DNA of 64,000 bases from Candidatus Uabimicrobium amorphum (GTDB taxonomy: Bacteria; Planctomycetota; Uabimicrobiia; Uabimicrobiales; Uabimicrobiaceae). Below the pieces are notes generated by a model, which ran no database searches, was not told the DNA's origin, and saw only the letters and a program-made list of their open reading frames with translations. Location: the NCBI RefSeq assembly GCF_009002475.1, contig NZ_AP019860.1, positions 3,162,001 through 3,226,000 of the forward strand. Reading direction: 5' to 3'. Shown here in pieces: positions 8,150-17,353 of the stretch. Each line of letters starts with the position of its first letter. The first letter of the stretch is position 1. The position numbers and the translations under genes were made by a program.

Positions 8150-9739
8150 ATGTCCGAAGCGCTAATTACAGTAAAAAACTTATGTATTCGTACAGAAACA
8201 CGTTCTATTTTAACCCAAACCAATTTCCAAATTAACCGCGGTAAGATCACATTGTTAATCGGTGGAAGTGGTGGGGGAAAAACAGTACTTTTAAAAATAT
8301 TGTCCGGTTTACTGCATAAAAGTCATCCTAGCTTTTATATAGACGGCGAAATTCTATTTGAAGACAAGAATATTTTACAGTGGCAAAACCATGCCAAAGC
8401 ACAAGACGTGGGGATTGTTTTCCAAGATTATGGGTTACTCGACAACTACTCCATAGAGCAAAACATTGATTTTGCCTTTTGCCATAGTCGCAACAAAATT
8501 CCAGTAAAACAACGCAAGGCGATGTTTTTACGTCTAACAGAAAAACTCAGTATAAATCCCCACTTACACATTCAACATGCCAGCGGCGGGCAAAAGCGTC
8601 GTATCGCGATCGCGCGAACATTGGCATACAATCCTGAAGTTATTGTCTACGATGAGCCCACCGCAGGACTCGACCCACAGATGGCACAGAATGTCGCACA
8701 ACTCATACAAAAAACCCACAATGAATTTAGCAAGCAAGGTTCACTCATCGTTACCCACGACTATGAAGAATTCTTGCCCATCGCCGATCATGTATTGTTC
8801 TTAGATCCTGCCAAAAAAAGAGTCTACGAAGTATCCAAAGATCAATTACAAGAACTCATTACTGCGGGATACCTGCAAGTTCCTATGGAAAAACAAACGC
8901 AAAAAAATAAATGGCTACGCAAGACGGAACATTTTTTCATCGCCACCTGCAACTGGAGTATACAAACACCTATACGCCTTGCGCAGGCAATCATGAGAAC
9001 TTTACCTCTGTGGCGTTCATTTAAATGGGGAACGCGCTTTTTTGTTCACTACTTCAAAATGCTCTCATTCTTATCATCTATTTTTTACCTGGCAATGGCC
9101 GGAGCGATTATTGGCAGTGTATGTGCTTATTTTAGCTTTAAATTTCTACCGTACCGTCACATTACGCGTCAACTTATTACCGAAGACGTGCTCACCGCTT
9201 TGGGATTTGGTTTATATCGCGTGATCATACCAATATTTGCCTCGATTCTCATCGCAGCCCGTAGTGGTGCCGCGGTAGCATCTGATATTGGTAATCGCGT
9301 ATATCTACAAGAAACAGACTCCATGCGTTCGATGGCATGTGCTCCATCGTCGTATTTACAAACAGGAAGTATTCTTGCCTTTCTCGTATCGATTCCGTTA
9401 CTCACATTCATGACTTTTCTTGTCGCGCGCTTTTTCTGCCTCGGTGTCTTTTCCATTATGCATCCCGAATACCACCCCATATTGGGCGATGCCATTTTTC
9501 ATAAATTACTGCGTGAGGGAAGTAGTTTTTTCTACCGTGGAACAGGGTGGCTCATTGCCAAGAGTCTCGTTTGTGGCTGGGGACTTGCCAATATTTGTTA
9601 TTACATTGGTATGCGTGCAAAATCTTCGGCAAAGGACATTAGTCGCGACATCACATTTACCGTTATCTGGGGAACCTTATTTGTGATGGTCACGCATGCA
9701 GCTTTTGCTTTTCTTGAATTTTCAAAGAAAGTGTATTAA
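8150..9739 (+). CDS. Fused ABC ATPase-permease of the MlaF-MlaE (lipid transport) type
   Basis: A 529-residue protein combining two subunits that are normally separate. Residues 1-245 are an ABC ATPase: Walker A GGSGGGKT (38-45), a signature-like ASGGQKRR (144-151), Walker B VIVYDEPTAG and the H-loop IVTHDYEEF. Residues about 265-529 are a hydrophobic permease with the MlaE-type core: FASILIAARSGAAVASDIGNR, then a DSMRSMACAPSSYLQ segment. MlaE/MlaF proteins move phospholipids between bacterial membranes with an MCE-domain partner. The gene upstream is a candidate partner. The stop codon abuts the start of the Rieske gene with no spacer, so the two are translationally coupled. Confidence 0.85.
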   Translation: MSEALITVKNLCIRTETRSILTQTNFQINRGKITLLIGGSGGGKTVLLKILSGLLHKSHPSFYIDGEILFEDKNILQWQNHAKAQDVGIVFQDYGLLDNYSIEQNIDFAFCHSRNKIPVKQRKAMFLRLTEKLSINPHLHIQHASGGQKRRIAIARTLAYNPEVIVYDEPTAGLDPQMAQNVAQLIQKTHNEFSKQGSLIVTHDYEEFLPIADHVLFLDPAKKRVYEVSKDQLQELITAGYLQVPMEKQTQKNKWLRKTEHFFIATCNWSIQTPIRLAQAIMRTLPLWRSFKWGTRFFVHYFKMLSFLSSIFYLAMAGAIIGSVCAYFSFKFLPYRHITRQLITEDVLTALGFGLYRVIIPIFASILIAARSGAAVASDIGNRVYLQETDSMRSMACAPSSYLQTGSILAFLVSIPLLTFMTFLVARFFCLGVFSIMHPEYHPILGDAIFHKLLREGSSFFYRGTGWLIAKSLVCGWGLANICYYIGMRAKSSAKDISRDITFTVIWGTLFVMVTHAAFAFLEFSKKVY

Positions 9740-10855
9740 ATGGATTATTTACAACGTGAATTAAAAGTCTTTGATATCGAGAAAACCGTAGAATCCGGTT
9801 TTACTCCCCCGTCTTCGTGGTATACTGATCCGCGATTTTTAGAACTAGAACAACGTAGTGTTTTTATCGATAGCTGGCTTTACGTGGGGCGCTCTGACGA
9901 ACTCCAGGAGCCTGGGAGCTATTTCAGCGGTGAATTTTCCGGTCAGCCATATGTGGTGGTGCGCAACGACGAAGGCGAAATCAAAGCGTTTTACAATGTG
10001 TGTCGTCACCACGCTTCGTGTGTTGCGAAGAAGTCGGGCAAGACGCAAAAATTTGTGTGTCCTTACCATAGTTGGACATACGACCTCGATGGCAAGCTCA
10101 TCCACGCGCCACGCCTCGATGGTATTCAAAATTTTTCCAAAGAGGAGTATGGTCTAATTCCTATTCCTTGCGAAGTTTTAGGACCATTCGTGTTTTTATT
10201 TTTTGGAGAGAATCCCTGGGACTTCCACCATGAATTCTCGGTACTAAAGACAAAACTCCAAGAAACGAATTATGAAAAATTGCGCTTTGCAAAACGCATT
10301 ACTTATGACATTAATTGTAATTGGAAGGTGTTTGTCGATAACTATCTCGATGGTGGATACCACGTTCCGTATTTACATAAAGGCCTTGCTTCACAGTTAG
10401 ACTTAAAAAACTACACTACGGAAATTTTTGATCGTTACTCATTACAGATTTGTGACGCTCGTGATGACGCAACACCACAACGCGGAGATTTTAATGAACG
10501 GGTTTCAGGTGGAGCGCTCTACGCTTGGCTCTACCCAAACTTCATGATCAATCGTTATGGTCCCATTATGGACATTAACTGGACGATTCCCGTAGGGCAT
10601 GATAAAACAAAAGTAATATTTGATTTTTATTTCGCAGAAAATGTGGAGGACGAATTCATCGAGAAAAGCATCGCCGCAAGCGACATTGTACAGCAAGAAG
10701 ACATGGATATTTGCGACGCTGTACAACGCGGTCTAAACTCACGTGCATACAACCAAGGGCGCTACGCTCCACTCTTTGAAAAAGCAGCACTCCATTTTCA
10801 CCACTTATTGTACAAAGATTTTGCGAATATTTTGTTAAGGAAAAACACACAATGA
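9740..10855 (+). CDS. Rieske non-haem iron oxygenase (ring-hydroxylating dioxygenase alpha-subunit type)
   Basis: A 371-residue soluble oxygenase. The Rieske [2Fe-2S] ligands are Cys88 and His90 (CRHH), and Cys107 and His110 (CPYH). The catalytic domain has the mononuclear iron site DNYLDGGYHVPYLH (His208, His213, bridging Asp204) and a downstream acidic EDMDICDAVQRG motif supplying the third ligand. Length and motifs match the choline/carnitine monooxygenase-like branch, but the substrate cannot be read from the sequence. No reductase or ferredoxin gene is adjacent. It starts directly at the stop of the lipid-transporter gene and overlaps the next start by 4 nt (ATGA), so a role in modifying a transported lipid or head group is a reasonable inference. 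Confidence 0.92.
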   Translation: MDYLQRELKVFDIEKTVESGFTPPSSWYTDPRFLELEQRSVFIDSWLYVGRSDELQEPGSYFSGEFSGQPYVVVRNDEGEIKAFYNVCRHHASCVAKKSGKTQKFVCPYHSWTYDLDGKLIHAPRLDGIQNFSKEEYGLIPIPCEVLGPFVFLFFGENPWDFHHEFSVLKTKLQETNYEKLRFAKRITYDINCNWKVFVDNYLDGGYHVPYLHKGLASQLDLKNYTTEIFDRYSLQICDARDDATPQRGDFNERVSGGALYAWLYPNFMINRYGPIMDINWTIPVGHDKTKVIFDFYFAENVEDEFIEKSIAASDIVQQEDMDICDAVQRGLNSRAYNQGRYAPLFEKAALHFHHLLYKDFANILLRKNTQ

Positions 10856-12864
10856 GATTTTGTATATTGCTAATTTTTTGTAGTGTTCTTTATGCTGAAA
10901 CACTCATTCCTTATGATTTTAAAGCTGGGGAGATGACAAAGCAGTGTGAAGAACTTATTGCACAAGCCAAAAAGAAATTAGATGATGTTGTTGCGATAAA
11001 AAAAGAGGAACGAACATTTGCCAACACAGTAGCGGCCATCGAAAACACCTTGGTCGATTTAGATGTAAAATCTACTCCCGCACAATTTGTTGCCTATGTG
11101 TCGACCAACAAAGAACTACGCGGAGAATCTTCCAAATGCGAACAGATGCTTTCGGCCTTTTCCGTAGAAACATCGCTACGCAAAGATCTATATGATGCCT
11201 TCAATGAATATGTGGCAAACAACAAAGAAGAAATTGCAAAACTATCTGCGGTAGATGCACGTTTGTTAGAGGTAATGCAAACAGAGTATCGCAAAAGTGG
11301 CTTCACACTTTCGAAAGAAGATCGCGATAAACTTAAGGAAATGCAAAAAAAGCTATCTTCTTTAGAAACACAGTTTTCCAAAAATTTAGTGGAAAATAAA
11401 GAAGTATTGAAACTAACGGAAGCAGAGTTAACTGGTACACCAGAGTCTTTCCGATCGCGACTCAAAAAAGACGAAGAAGGTAAATTCATCGTTACCTCAA
11501 AGTACCCAGACTACGCCGCAGTAATGCGCTATGCCGACGACGCCAACGTACGCAAACGGATGCTTTATTTATACTATAATCGTGCCGGAGACAAAAATAG
11601 CAAACTACTGCAAGATGCCATTGCCTTACGTCATCAAATAGCAGAATTGTTGGGTTATAAAACATGGGCGGATTACCGCACCGACGGTCGCATGGCAAAA
11701 AACAGTGAAAATGTCCGCACGTTCTTGGAAGGATTGCAAGGTAAACTCGCAAAAATCAACGAACAAGACCTTTTAAACTTGTTCATGGTCAAAAAACAGT
11801 ACGATCCTAAGGCAGAAAAGCTAGACCTATGGGATGTGGGCTATTGCTCAACCAAACTAAAACGCGAAAAATACAAAATAGACGACGAGTTAGTTCGTCA
11901 ATATTTTCCCGCGCACCGTGTCATTGAAGGTACATTTCACATCTACTCGAAGTTATTGGGAGTAAATTTCGAAGAAGTAAAAGGTGCAGATGTTTGGCAC
12001 GAAAGCGTCAAACTATTCAAGGTTATTGATGCCAAAACCAAAGAGGTTGTCTCGTATTTTTATGCCGATTTATATCCGCGTGAAGGAAAATATGGACATG
12101 CCGCAGCATTCACTTTACGTCCTGGACGCATGATGGACGGTGAATATGTCAAACCCATCTCCGCGATTGTCGCGAACATGGAACCTCCCACCAAAGATAA
12201 ACCATCACTACTCTCTCATGGTAATGTCGAGACTTTTTTCCATGAATTTGGGCATATTATGCACCAAACACTAACAAAAGTTGCCTATGCTTCCTTATCG
12301 GGAACTTCCGTAAGCCGTGACTTCGTAGAAGCTCCCTCACAAATGTTGGAGAACTGGGTATGGAATAACGAAATGCTGGCGATTATCTCTGGTCACTACC
12401 AGGACGAAAGCAAAAAACTTCCCGAAGATCTAAAACAAAAACTTCTCAAAATAAAGCACTACAATTCGGGAATTAACTACACTAGACAAGTATTTTTTGC
12501 CACCATCGATTTCAAATTGCACACTTCGGGCAAAGATGTTGATGTCAACGCATTGTACCACAAACTATTCAAAGGAATCGTAGGCTTAGATTCTGCAGAA
12601 GGAACAAAGTGGTTGGCTGGTTTTGGACACTTGATGGGCGGTTATGATGCGGGTTACTACGGCTACATGTGGTCGGAAGTTTATGCCCAAGACATGTTCA
12701 CCAAATTTGCGAAAAATGGAATTCTCGATTCCAATACCGGAATGCGCTATCGCCAAATTATTCTCGAACGTGGTAATTTACAAGATCCACAACAACTTAT
12801 AGAGGAATTTTTGGAAAGAAAGTCGAACAATAAGGCTTTCTTGGAAAAGCTTGGTTTAAAGTAA
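10852..12864 (+). CDS. M3-family zinc oligopeptidase, exported
   Basis: A 670-residue peptidase of the thimet oligopeptidase/PepF type (family M3). The zinc motif HEFGH is at residues 464-468, with the third ligand in the following FVEAPSQMLENW block, which is diagnostic of the family. The C-terminus contains GYDAGYYGYMWSEVYA, another family hallmark for substrate binding. An N-terminal hydrophobic stretch (MRFCILLIFCSVLYA) looks like a signal peptide, unlike most cytoplasmic M3 enzymes, so periplasmic peptide degradation is likely. It overlaps the Rieske gene by 4 nt and ends the operon. Expected activity is cleavage of short peptides. Confidence 0.95.
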   Translation: MRFCILLIFCSVLYAETLIPYDFKAGEMTKQCEELIAQAKKKLDDVVAIKKEERTFANTVAAIENTLVDLDVKSTPAQFVAYVSTNKELRGESSKCEQMLSAFSVETSLRKDLYDAFNEYVANNKEEIAKLSAVDARLLEVMQTEYRKSGFTLSKEDRDKLKEMQKKLSSLETQFSKNLVENKEVLKLTEAELTGTPESFRSRLKKDEEGKFIVTSKYPDYAAVMRYADDANVRKRMLYLYYNRAGDKNSKLLQDAIALRHQIAELLGYKTWADYRTDGRMAKNSENVRTFLEGLQGKLAKINEQDLLNLFMVKKQYDPKAEKLDLWDVGYCSTKLKREKYKIDDELVRQYFPAHRVIEGTFHIYSKLLGVNFEEVKGADVWHESVKLFKVIDAKTKEVVSYFYADLYPREGKYGHAAAFTLRPGRMMDGEYVKPISAIVANMEPPTKDKPSLLSHGNVETFFHEFGHIMHQTLTKVAYASLSGTSVSRDFVEAPSQMLENWVWNNEMLAIISGHYQDESKKLPEDLKQKLLKIKHYNSGINYTRQVFFATIDFKLHTSGKDVDVNALYHKLFKGIVGLDSAEGTKWLAGFGHLMGGYDAGYYGYMWSEVYAQDMFTKFAKNGILDSNTGMRYRQIILERGNLQDPQQLIEEFLERKSNNKAFLEKLGLK

Positions 12865-12871
12865 GATATTC

Positions 12872-12990
12872 GTTTTCATATTGGTGCCCTCACCATCGCC
12901 TGTGTAGATTTCAGCTACGCTGAAAGCAACAAGGCTCATGCCTCTCCCACGGGAGAGGCGTAACACGTCTCAATTTATTTTATTGTTTTG
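12872..12990 (+). repeat. Dispersed two-hairpin element, copy A
   Basis: About 119 bp, closely similar to the element at 29151-29272. It has hairpin 1 (TTTCAGC, loop TAC, GCTGAAA), a spacer, hairpin 2 (GCCTCTCCC pairing with GGGAGAGGC) and a tail ACACGTCT. It lies between two convergent genes and could also end transcription. It encodes nothing. Confidence 0.85.
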
Positions 12991-13047
12991 CATGATACCG
13001 TCAAAACAATATAGTTCGAAAATCAATCGCAGTTATATGGTCTGCGA

Positions 13048-13815
13048 CTAAAACCAGCTATCGCAGTGTGGTAATTGCTGTCGCAACCATTCCAATTCAC
13101 GACGCTGTATACGGTTACTGGAAAGGCTTAGACGCCTTAGCGTTGTCAGCTGTAAAATTTCACTTAGAGGCAAATGCGTTAACTCATTGCTGCGTAGATT
13201 CAACTCTTTGATCGATTGCAAACGGCCAATGGTCTCCGATAAATTTGTCAGGCGATTATTGTCTAAATTCAATACTTCTAGTGAAATTAGATGGCCAATT
13301 GAGCTCGGTAAATCGCGCAAAAAATTATCCGATACATCCAAATAAATCAGCGAAGAAAGTTTACCAATTTCCACAGGCAAACTTTGTAGGTAATTTCCCG
13401 AAACATCCAGCCATGTCAAAGACTGCAACTCCCCAATTGTCGTAGGTAGTTCGGACAATTCGTTTTCGCGCAAAATGAGTTTTTGCAACGATGTCAAATT
13501 GCCAATTTGTGGTGGTACACTCAATAGCTTTTTACCTAATAAAGATAAATCGGTTAGCGACGTGAGATTTAACATATACTCGGGTATTCTTTCTAACGGA
13601 CGAATTACTTCGAGGGAAAATTTTCCAGAAAACCCGCAACTCGTAAATTGGCAATCTTCTAAACCGCAAAACTTAACATTGCTGCGAAAACTACAATTAT
13701 CGAAATAGGAGTTGTCGATACTATAAAACCTTTTTTCATCTAAATAAAACGTACATCCATAGTATTCGACATTGCTTTCCACGTGTCGTAACGATTTTCC
13801 CCTAATACTTCTCAT
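13048..13815 (-). CDS. Leucine-rich repeat protein (downstream paralogue)
   Basis: A 255-residue protein from the ATG at 13815, which overlaps the stop codon of the upstream LRR gene as TAATG and has GGGAG nearby. A start ten codons earlier is possible. Residues about 15-65 form a Cys/Phe/Asn-rich cap (DNCSFRSNVKF, then C-x-F-x-x-CGFSG), nearly identical to the cap of its neighbour. About seven 23-residue repeats of the L-x-x-LPxxIGxLxxLxxLxLxxNxL type follow, ending in a capping segment LEWLRQQLPHC. There is no signal peptide, so it is probably a cytoplasmic scaffold. Bacterial LRR proteins of this class usually bind proteins; the partner is unknown. Confidence 0.9.
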   Translation of the reverse strand: MRSIRGKSLRHVESNVEYYGCTFYLDEKRFYSIDNSYFDNCSFRSNVKFCGLEDCQFTSCGFSGKFSLEVIRPLERIPEYMLNLTSLTDLSLLGKKLLSVPPQIGNLTSLQKLILRENELSELPTTIGELQSLTWLDVSGNYLQSLPVEIGKLSSLIYLDVSDNFLRDLPSSIGHLISLEVLNLDNNRLTNLSETIGRLQSIKELNLRSNELTHLPLSEILQLTTLRRLSLSSNRIQRRELEWLRQQLPHCDSWF

Positions 13816-15437
13816 TACAACGTTACTCCCAAAAATACTTCGCAATGAGGAAGCGACTCTTCTAAAAACTGTAACTGTGCCTCTGTCAAAGCGTTTCCCT
13901 CCAAAGCTAAGAATGATAAAAACTGTAGTTGGGCTATTTCTTGCGGTATAGAATCTAGCGCGTTATTGTTAAGGGCTAAGTTTCTTAGACGCTTAAGTTT
14001 ACTGATTTGTGATGGTAGCGATTGTAAATGGTTCGAGCTTAAAATGAGATCTTTTAATAAAGATAGATTACCTATTTGCGACGGTAGCTCATTAATAAGA
14101 TTGTGCGAAAGATTTAGCGTCTGAAGCTTTTGCAGTTGTCCTATTTGCGGAGGTATATCCACATAAGTGCCAAAAGACAAATCTAAATGTTTTAGCGCAC
14201 GGAACGAACAAATTTGCGATGGAAAACTCGCAAAATGATTGCCACCAATAGACAATTGATGGAGAGATACTAGCTCAACAATGCGCTTGGGTAGCACGGA
14301 AAGTTCGTTGTTACTGGCGCTTAGGCACGTCAATTTTTTTAAGCGATATATTTCATCTGGCAAGTGACGTATGACATTGCTTTCCACATCCAATTCTCGC
14401 AAATTTTGTAAATCACATACTTCGCGAGGAATTTCTGCGATTTGATTTTCGGCCACCTTTAATTCGCGTAACGACTTGAGATTACCAATTTCTTTCGGCA
14501 AAAATGTAAGTTTATTGGTCGACAAAGACAACACCGTAAGAGAACTCATTTGACTCACATCAAACGGAACTTCTTCTAAAACATTTTCATTTAAATATAA
14601 CCAACGTAAGTCAACAAGATCGCTAAACTCCTGAGGTACGTCTTGTAAGTAGTTGCGCGATAAATATAACCAGCGCAAAGACTTTAAATTTCCAAGTTCT
14701 CTCGGGACGGAATCAAGTTGATTGTGAGATAAATACAAACAATCTAGATTCGTGAGTCGTCCTATTTCACAAGGGACTTGAGAAAGTTGATTCCGTGACA
14801 AATGTAACTCTTGTAATAAAGTCAATTCTCCTACACGAGGAGATACACTTGTCAGTCGATTATTCGACAAGAAAAGTTTTTTCAACGTGGTTATTTTGCT
14901 AATTTCTTCGGGAACCTCCGGCAAATAGTTATTGGCGAAACTCAACCACTCCAAAGAAGGCAACGAATACAACTCTTCGGGAATTTCAGAAAAATGGTTA
15001 TTTGAGAGATTCAACCAGCGCAAAGAGGTCAATTTCGTAAAGTCCTTGGGAAGTTCTCGTAGATTATTGTAACTAAGATCTAACTTTTTCAAAAAAGTAA
15101 GTCGGCAAATTTCCTCAGGTAATTCATGGAGATTTTTTTTAGAAATAATTAACTTTGTCAGAAAAGTAAAATCAAAAGCATCTTGTACGCAACAATTTGA
15201 ATTTTTGGACAAATCAAGAACAAATTCACCTGAAAAACCGCAATTGTCGAATGTACAGTTACGTAAATCTTCGAATTTTACGTTGCTGCGAAAACTACAA
15301 TTGTCCAGTGTAGAATTCTGAACACGATACCAGGTTTCATCTTCTAGGTAGAAGGTACAACCTAAATATGTAGTGTTGCTCTCAATAGATTTCAAAACTT
15401 TCGCTTTTACTTTTTGTTGATGCACGACCATCTCCAC
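13815..15437 (-). CDS. Leucine-rich repeat protein (upstream paralogue)
   Basis: A 540-residue protein probably starting at GTG 15437, with an ATG two codons later as the alternative. The N-terminal cap (about 18-75) shares DNCSFRSNVKF and CGFSGEF with the next gene. About nineteen 23-residue LRR units follow, with consensus LxxLPxEIxxLxxLxxLxLSxNxL, and a closing LQFLEESLPHCEVFL segment. It has no catalytic domain and no signal peptide. The TAATG junction indicates coupled translation with its shorter paralogue. Both have 20 identical bases in the cap region (around 13680 and 15290), pointing to tandem duplication followed by loss or gain of repeats. Confidence 0.92.
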   Translation of the reverse strand: MEMVVHQQKVKAKVLKSIESNTTYLGCTFYLEDETWYRVQNSTLDNCSFRSNVKFEDLRNCTFDNCGFSGEFVLDLSKNSNCCVQDAFDFTFLTKLIISKKNLHELPEEICRLTFLKKLDLSYNNLRELPKDFTKLTSLRWLNLSNNHFSEIPEELYSLPSLEWLSFANNYLPEVPEEISKITTLKKLFLSNNRLTSVSPRVGELTLLQELHLSRNQLSQVPCEIGRLTNLDCLYLSHNQLDSVPRELGNLKSLRWLYLSRNYLQDVPQEFSDLVDLRWLYLNENVLEEVPFDVSQMSSLTVLSLSTNKLTFLPKEIGNLKSLRELKVAENQIAEIPREVCDLQNLRELDVESNVIRHLPDEIYRLKKLTCLSASNNELSVLPKRIVELVSLHQLSIGGNHFASFPSQICSFRALKHLDLSFGTYVDIPPQIGQLQKLQTLNLSHNLINELPSQIGNLSLLKDLILSSNHLQSLPSQISKLKRLRNLALNNNALDSIPQEIAQLQFLSFLALEGNALTEAQLQFLEESLPHCEVFLGVTL

Positions 15438-15613
15438 TATGTATTTTTTGCTCCATTTACAAATCGATAGAACTTGTAATTATCGCATTCTTTTGATAAA
15501 AAATAAAGATGTGAACCAGAAATACAGGATATTTAATGCGAAATTTTCACCGACCGTGCCATCGATACGAAATATACCTTTACTCTTTTTATGCTATTAT
15601 TAAGGAATAGACA

Positions 15614-16546
15614 ATGCGCGCATTTATAGCAATGCCTTTTGCCGAACAATTTAATTCTCATTGGCAAACAATAAAAAAAGTATGCCAACAACTTCACGTC
15701 CAAACATATCGCGTTGATGCAAATTTATCTTATGAACGCCACATTGACTTGGCCATCCAACAAGAAATTCAAAGTTGCGATTTTATGATAGCGGTTCTAA
15801 CAGGTGATACCCAAAAAAATATTTGCAACCCCAATGTTGCTTACGAAGTGGGTTATGCTCAAGGTCTCGGAAAAGAAACCATTCTCATCGTAGAAGATGT
15901 CGCCATGTTACCCTTTGACCTAAAACAACAGAGAACATGTGTTTACAACGGAGATATGTTAAAACTCGATGAGGCATTGGCAGGTGAAATTGCCTTGATG
16001 AAGAAAAAACTATATGAAGAATCCACAGCCAAAGTGAAAGTTTTCGCCAAGGAAGTTCAAAGGTGTTTACGTATCGTGTTGCCTTTTCGCTACAGAATGT
16101 TTGAGGTAAACATTGGATTTGTCGAGTCCAACATTATGTGCAGCTTTTACTTCTACGAAGACAAATATCTTGCAAGTCATGGATTTATCATGGGAGATAA
16201 TGAAAAATCCACCCAGCTATTTGCATGGCTAGGTTATATTGCCCAGAGAGATCCACGGCGCGACGAACTACGCAATTGGCTAAGAAGCTATGACGCACAA
16301 ATTCGCGGCCCTTTAGGTTATGATGTATCGATTTATTACGACCCAAGTAACATGCAACGCTCTTTGGAACGGGAATATGAGTTTATCCAAGAGGATTTCA
16401 CACTTGACGAACAGTGCTTTGGTACCGCGTCTGCGCTACAAATTGCACTGAGACTGCGCACCTATATCGAAACCTTGCAGCCGTTATATGATAAATTTCT
16501 CGAAGAAAAAGAAATGCTCGAAGAACAAAATCCACGCTACCAATAA
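15614..16546 (+). CDS. TIR/nucleoside deoxyribosyltransferase-like fold protein
   Basis: A 310-residue protein with an AAGGA site upstream of the ATG. Residues 1-115 resemble the TIR-like/nucleoside 2-deoxyribosyltransferase fold: an opening strand FIAMPF, a helix, CDFMIAVLTG, then NPNVAYEVGYAQGLGK with Glu78 in the position of the catalytic Glu of this superfamily, and a final strand ETILIVED. This fold occurs in NADases and nucleotide-binding sensors of bacterial immune systems, and in nucleoside-processing enzymes. Residues about 130-310 are unrecognised, with aromatic-rich strands (MCSFYFYEDKY), and could be a sensor or effector domain. It diverges from the LRR pair and precedes the ceramidase-like gene by 12 nt. 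Confidence 0.6.
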   Translation: MRAFIAMPFAEQFNSHWQTIKKVCQQLHVQTYRVDANLSYERHIDLAIQQEIQSCDFMIAVLTGDTQKNICNPNVAYEVGYAQGLGKETILIVEDVAMLPFDLKQQRTCVYNGDMLKLDEALAGEIALMKKKLYEESTAKVKVFAKEVQRCLRIVLPFRYRMFEVNIGFVESNIMCSFYFYEDKYLASHGFIMGDNEKSTQLFAWLGYIAQRDPRRDELRNWLRSYDAQIRGPLGYDVSIYYDPSNMQRSLEREYEFIQEDFTLDEQCFGTASALQIALRLRTYIETLQPLYDKFLEEKEMLEEQNPRYQ

Positions 16547-16558
16547 CGGAGAAACAAA

Positions 16559-17353
16559 ATGTTGCGGAGAATAAAGCCATATGCGAACGTATCTTTGCTA
16601 TTCTTAGGTATTACAATCGCATTGATTTTGTTGAGCATGATTGAATATTCATGGGATGATTGGCGTCGTGCCTCGTGTTTCCCTAAGCATTGTTTTTGCG
16701 AAGCATTACGCCCAGGAACCATTGTTCAGCCGGTAAATACTTGGTCCAATTTAGCCTTCATTCTAATAGGTTTACTCGTTCTACGTCAGGGGAAAAAAGA
16801 CTTTATCGCCCAGTCTTTTTCCAATTCAATGTCTACAAAACGCGTTTATTCCTTTACATATGGTATTCTCATTGTATTTTTGGGCTTTGGCAGTTTCTTT
16901 TATCATGCTTCAATGACATTTTTAGGCCAAGTATTTGATTTAATGGGAATGTATCTACTCACTACTTTTGTCATATTGTACAATGTAGAACGCCTCCGGC
17001 CATACAAAGCGAGTATTTTTATCATAAGCTACCTAATCATCAACACCATATTGCTGTGTATTCTCCTAACACTTCCGCAAACGCGACGTTATATATTCGC
17101 GGTGTTGGTTATTGTCGCTTTGATACCAGAGTACTGGATCTATCGCAAGAAAAAAACGAACAACCGCCTACTATTTTTAGCTGTAGGACTCTTAATCGTC
17201 GCATTTATCATTTGGATTCTGGATATTACAAAGATTATATGTTCGCCTTATAGTTTTTGGCAAGGACATGCTTTGTGGCATATTTTAACGGCAATGTCAG
17301 CAGGAAGCTTGTACATGCACTACAGAGAGGAAAGCCATGAGGCTGCTGAATAA
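16559..17353 (+). CDS. Ceramidase-like (CREST superfamily) integral membrane protein
   Basis: A 264-residue protein with seven or so hydrophobic segments and a GGAG ribosome binding site. It opens with CFPKHCFCEALRPGTIVQPVNTWSNLAF, then has a FYHAS motif (His116), a downstream Asp127 in VFDLMGMY, and a C-terminal HALWHILTAMS motif. The conserved His, Asp and HxxxH-type residues spread over several helices match the alkaline ceramidase/CREST hydrolase family, which uses a zinc site within the membrane to cleave amide bonds in lipids. The real substrate is unknown. It overlaps the following kinase gene by 17 nt, so the two are co-expressed. Confidence 0.75.
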   Translation: MLRRIKPYANVSLLFLGITIALILLSMIEYSWDDWRRASCFPKHCFCEALRPGTIVQPVNTWSNLAFILIGLLVLRQGKKDFIAQSFSNSMSTKRVYSFTYGILIVFLGFGSFFYHASMTFLGQVFDLMGMYLLTTFVILYNVERLRPYKASIFIISYLIINTILLCILLTLPQTRRYIFAVLVIVALIPEYWIYRKKKTNNRLLFLAVGLLIVAFIIWILDITKIICSPYSFWQGHALWHILTAMSAGSLYMHYREESHEAAE

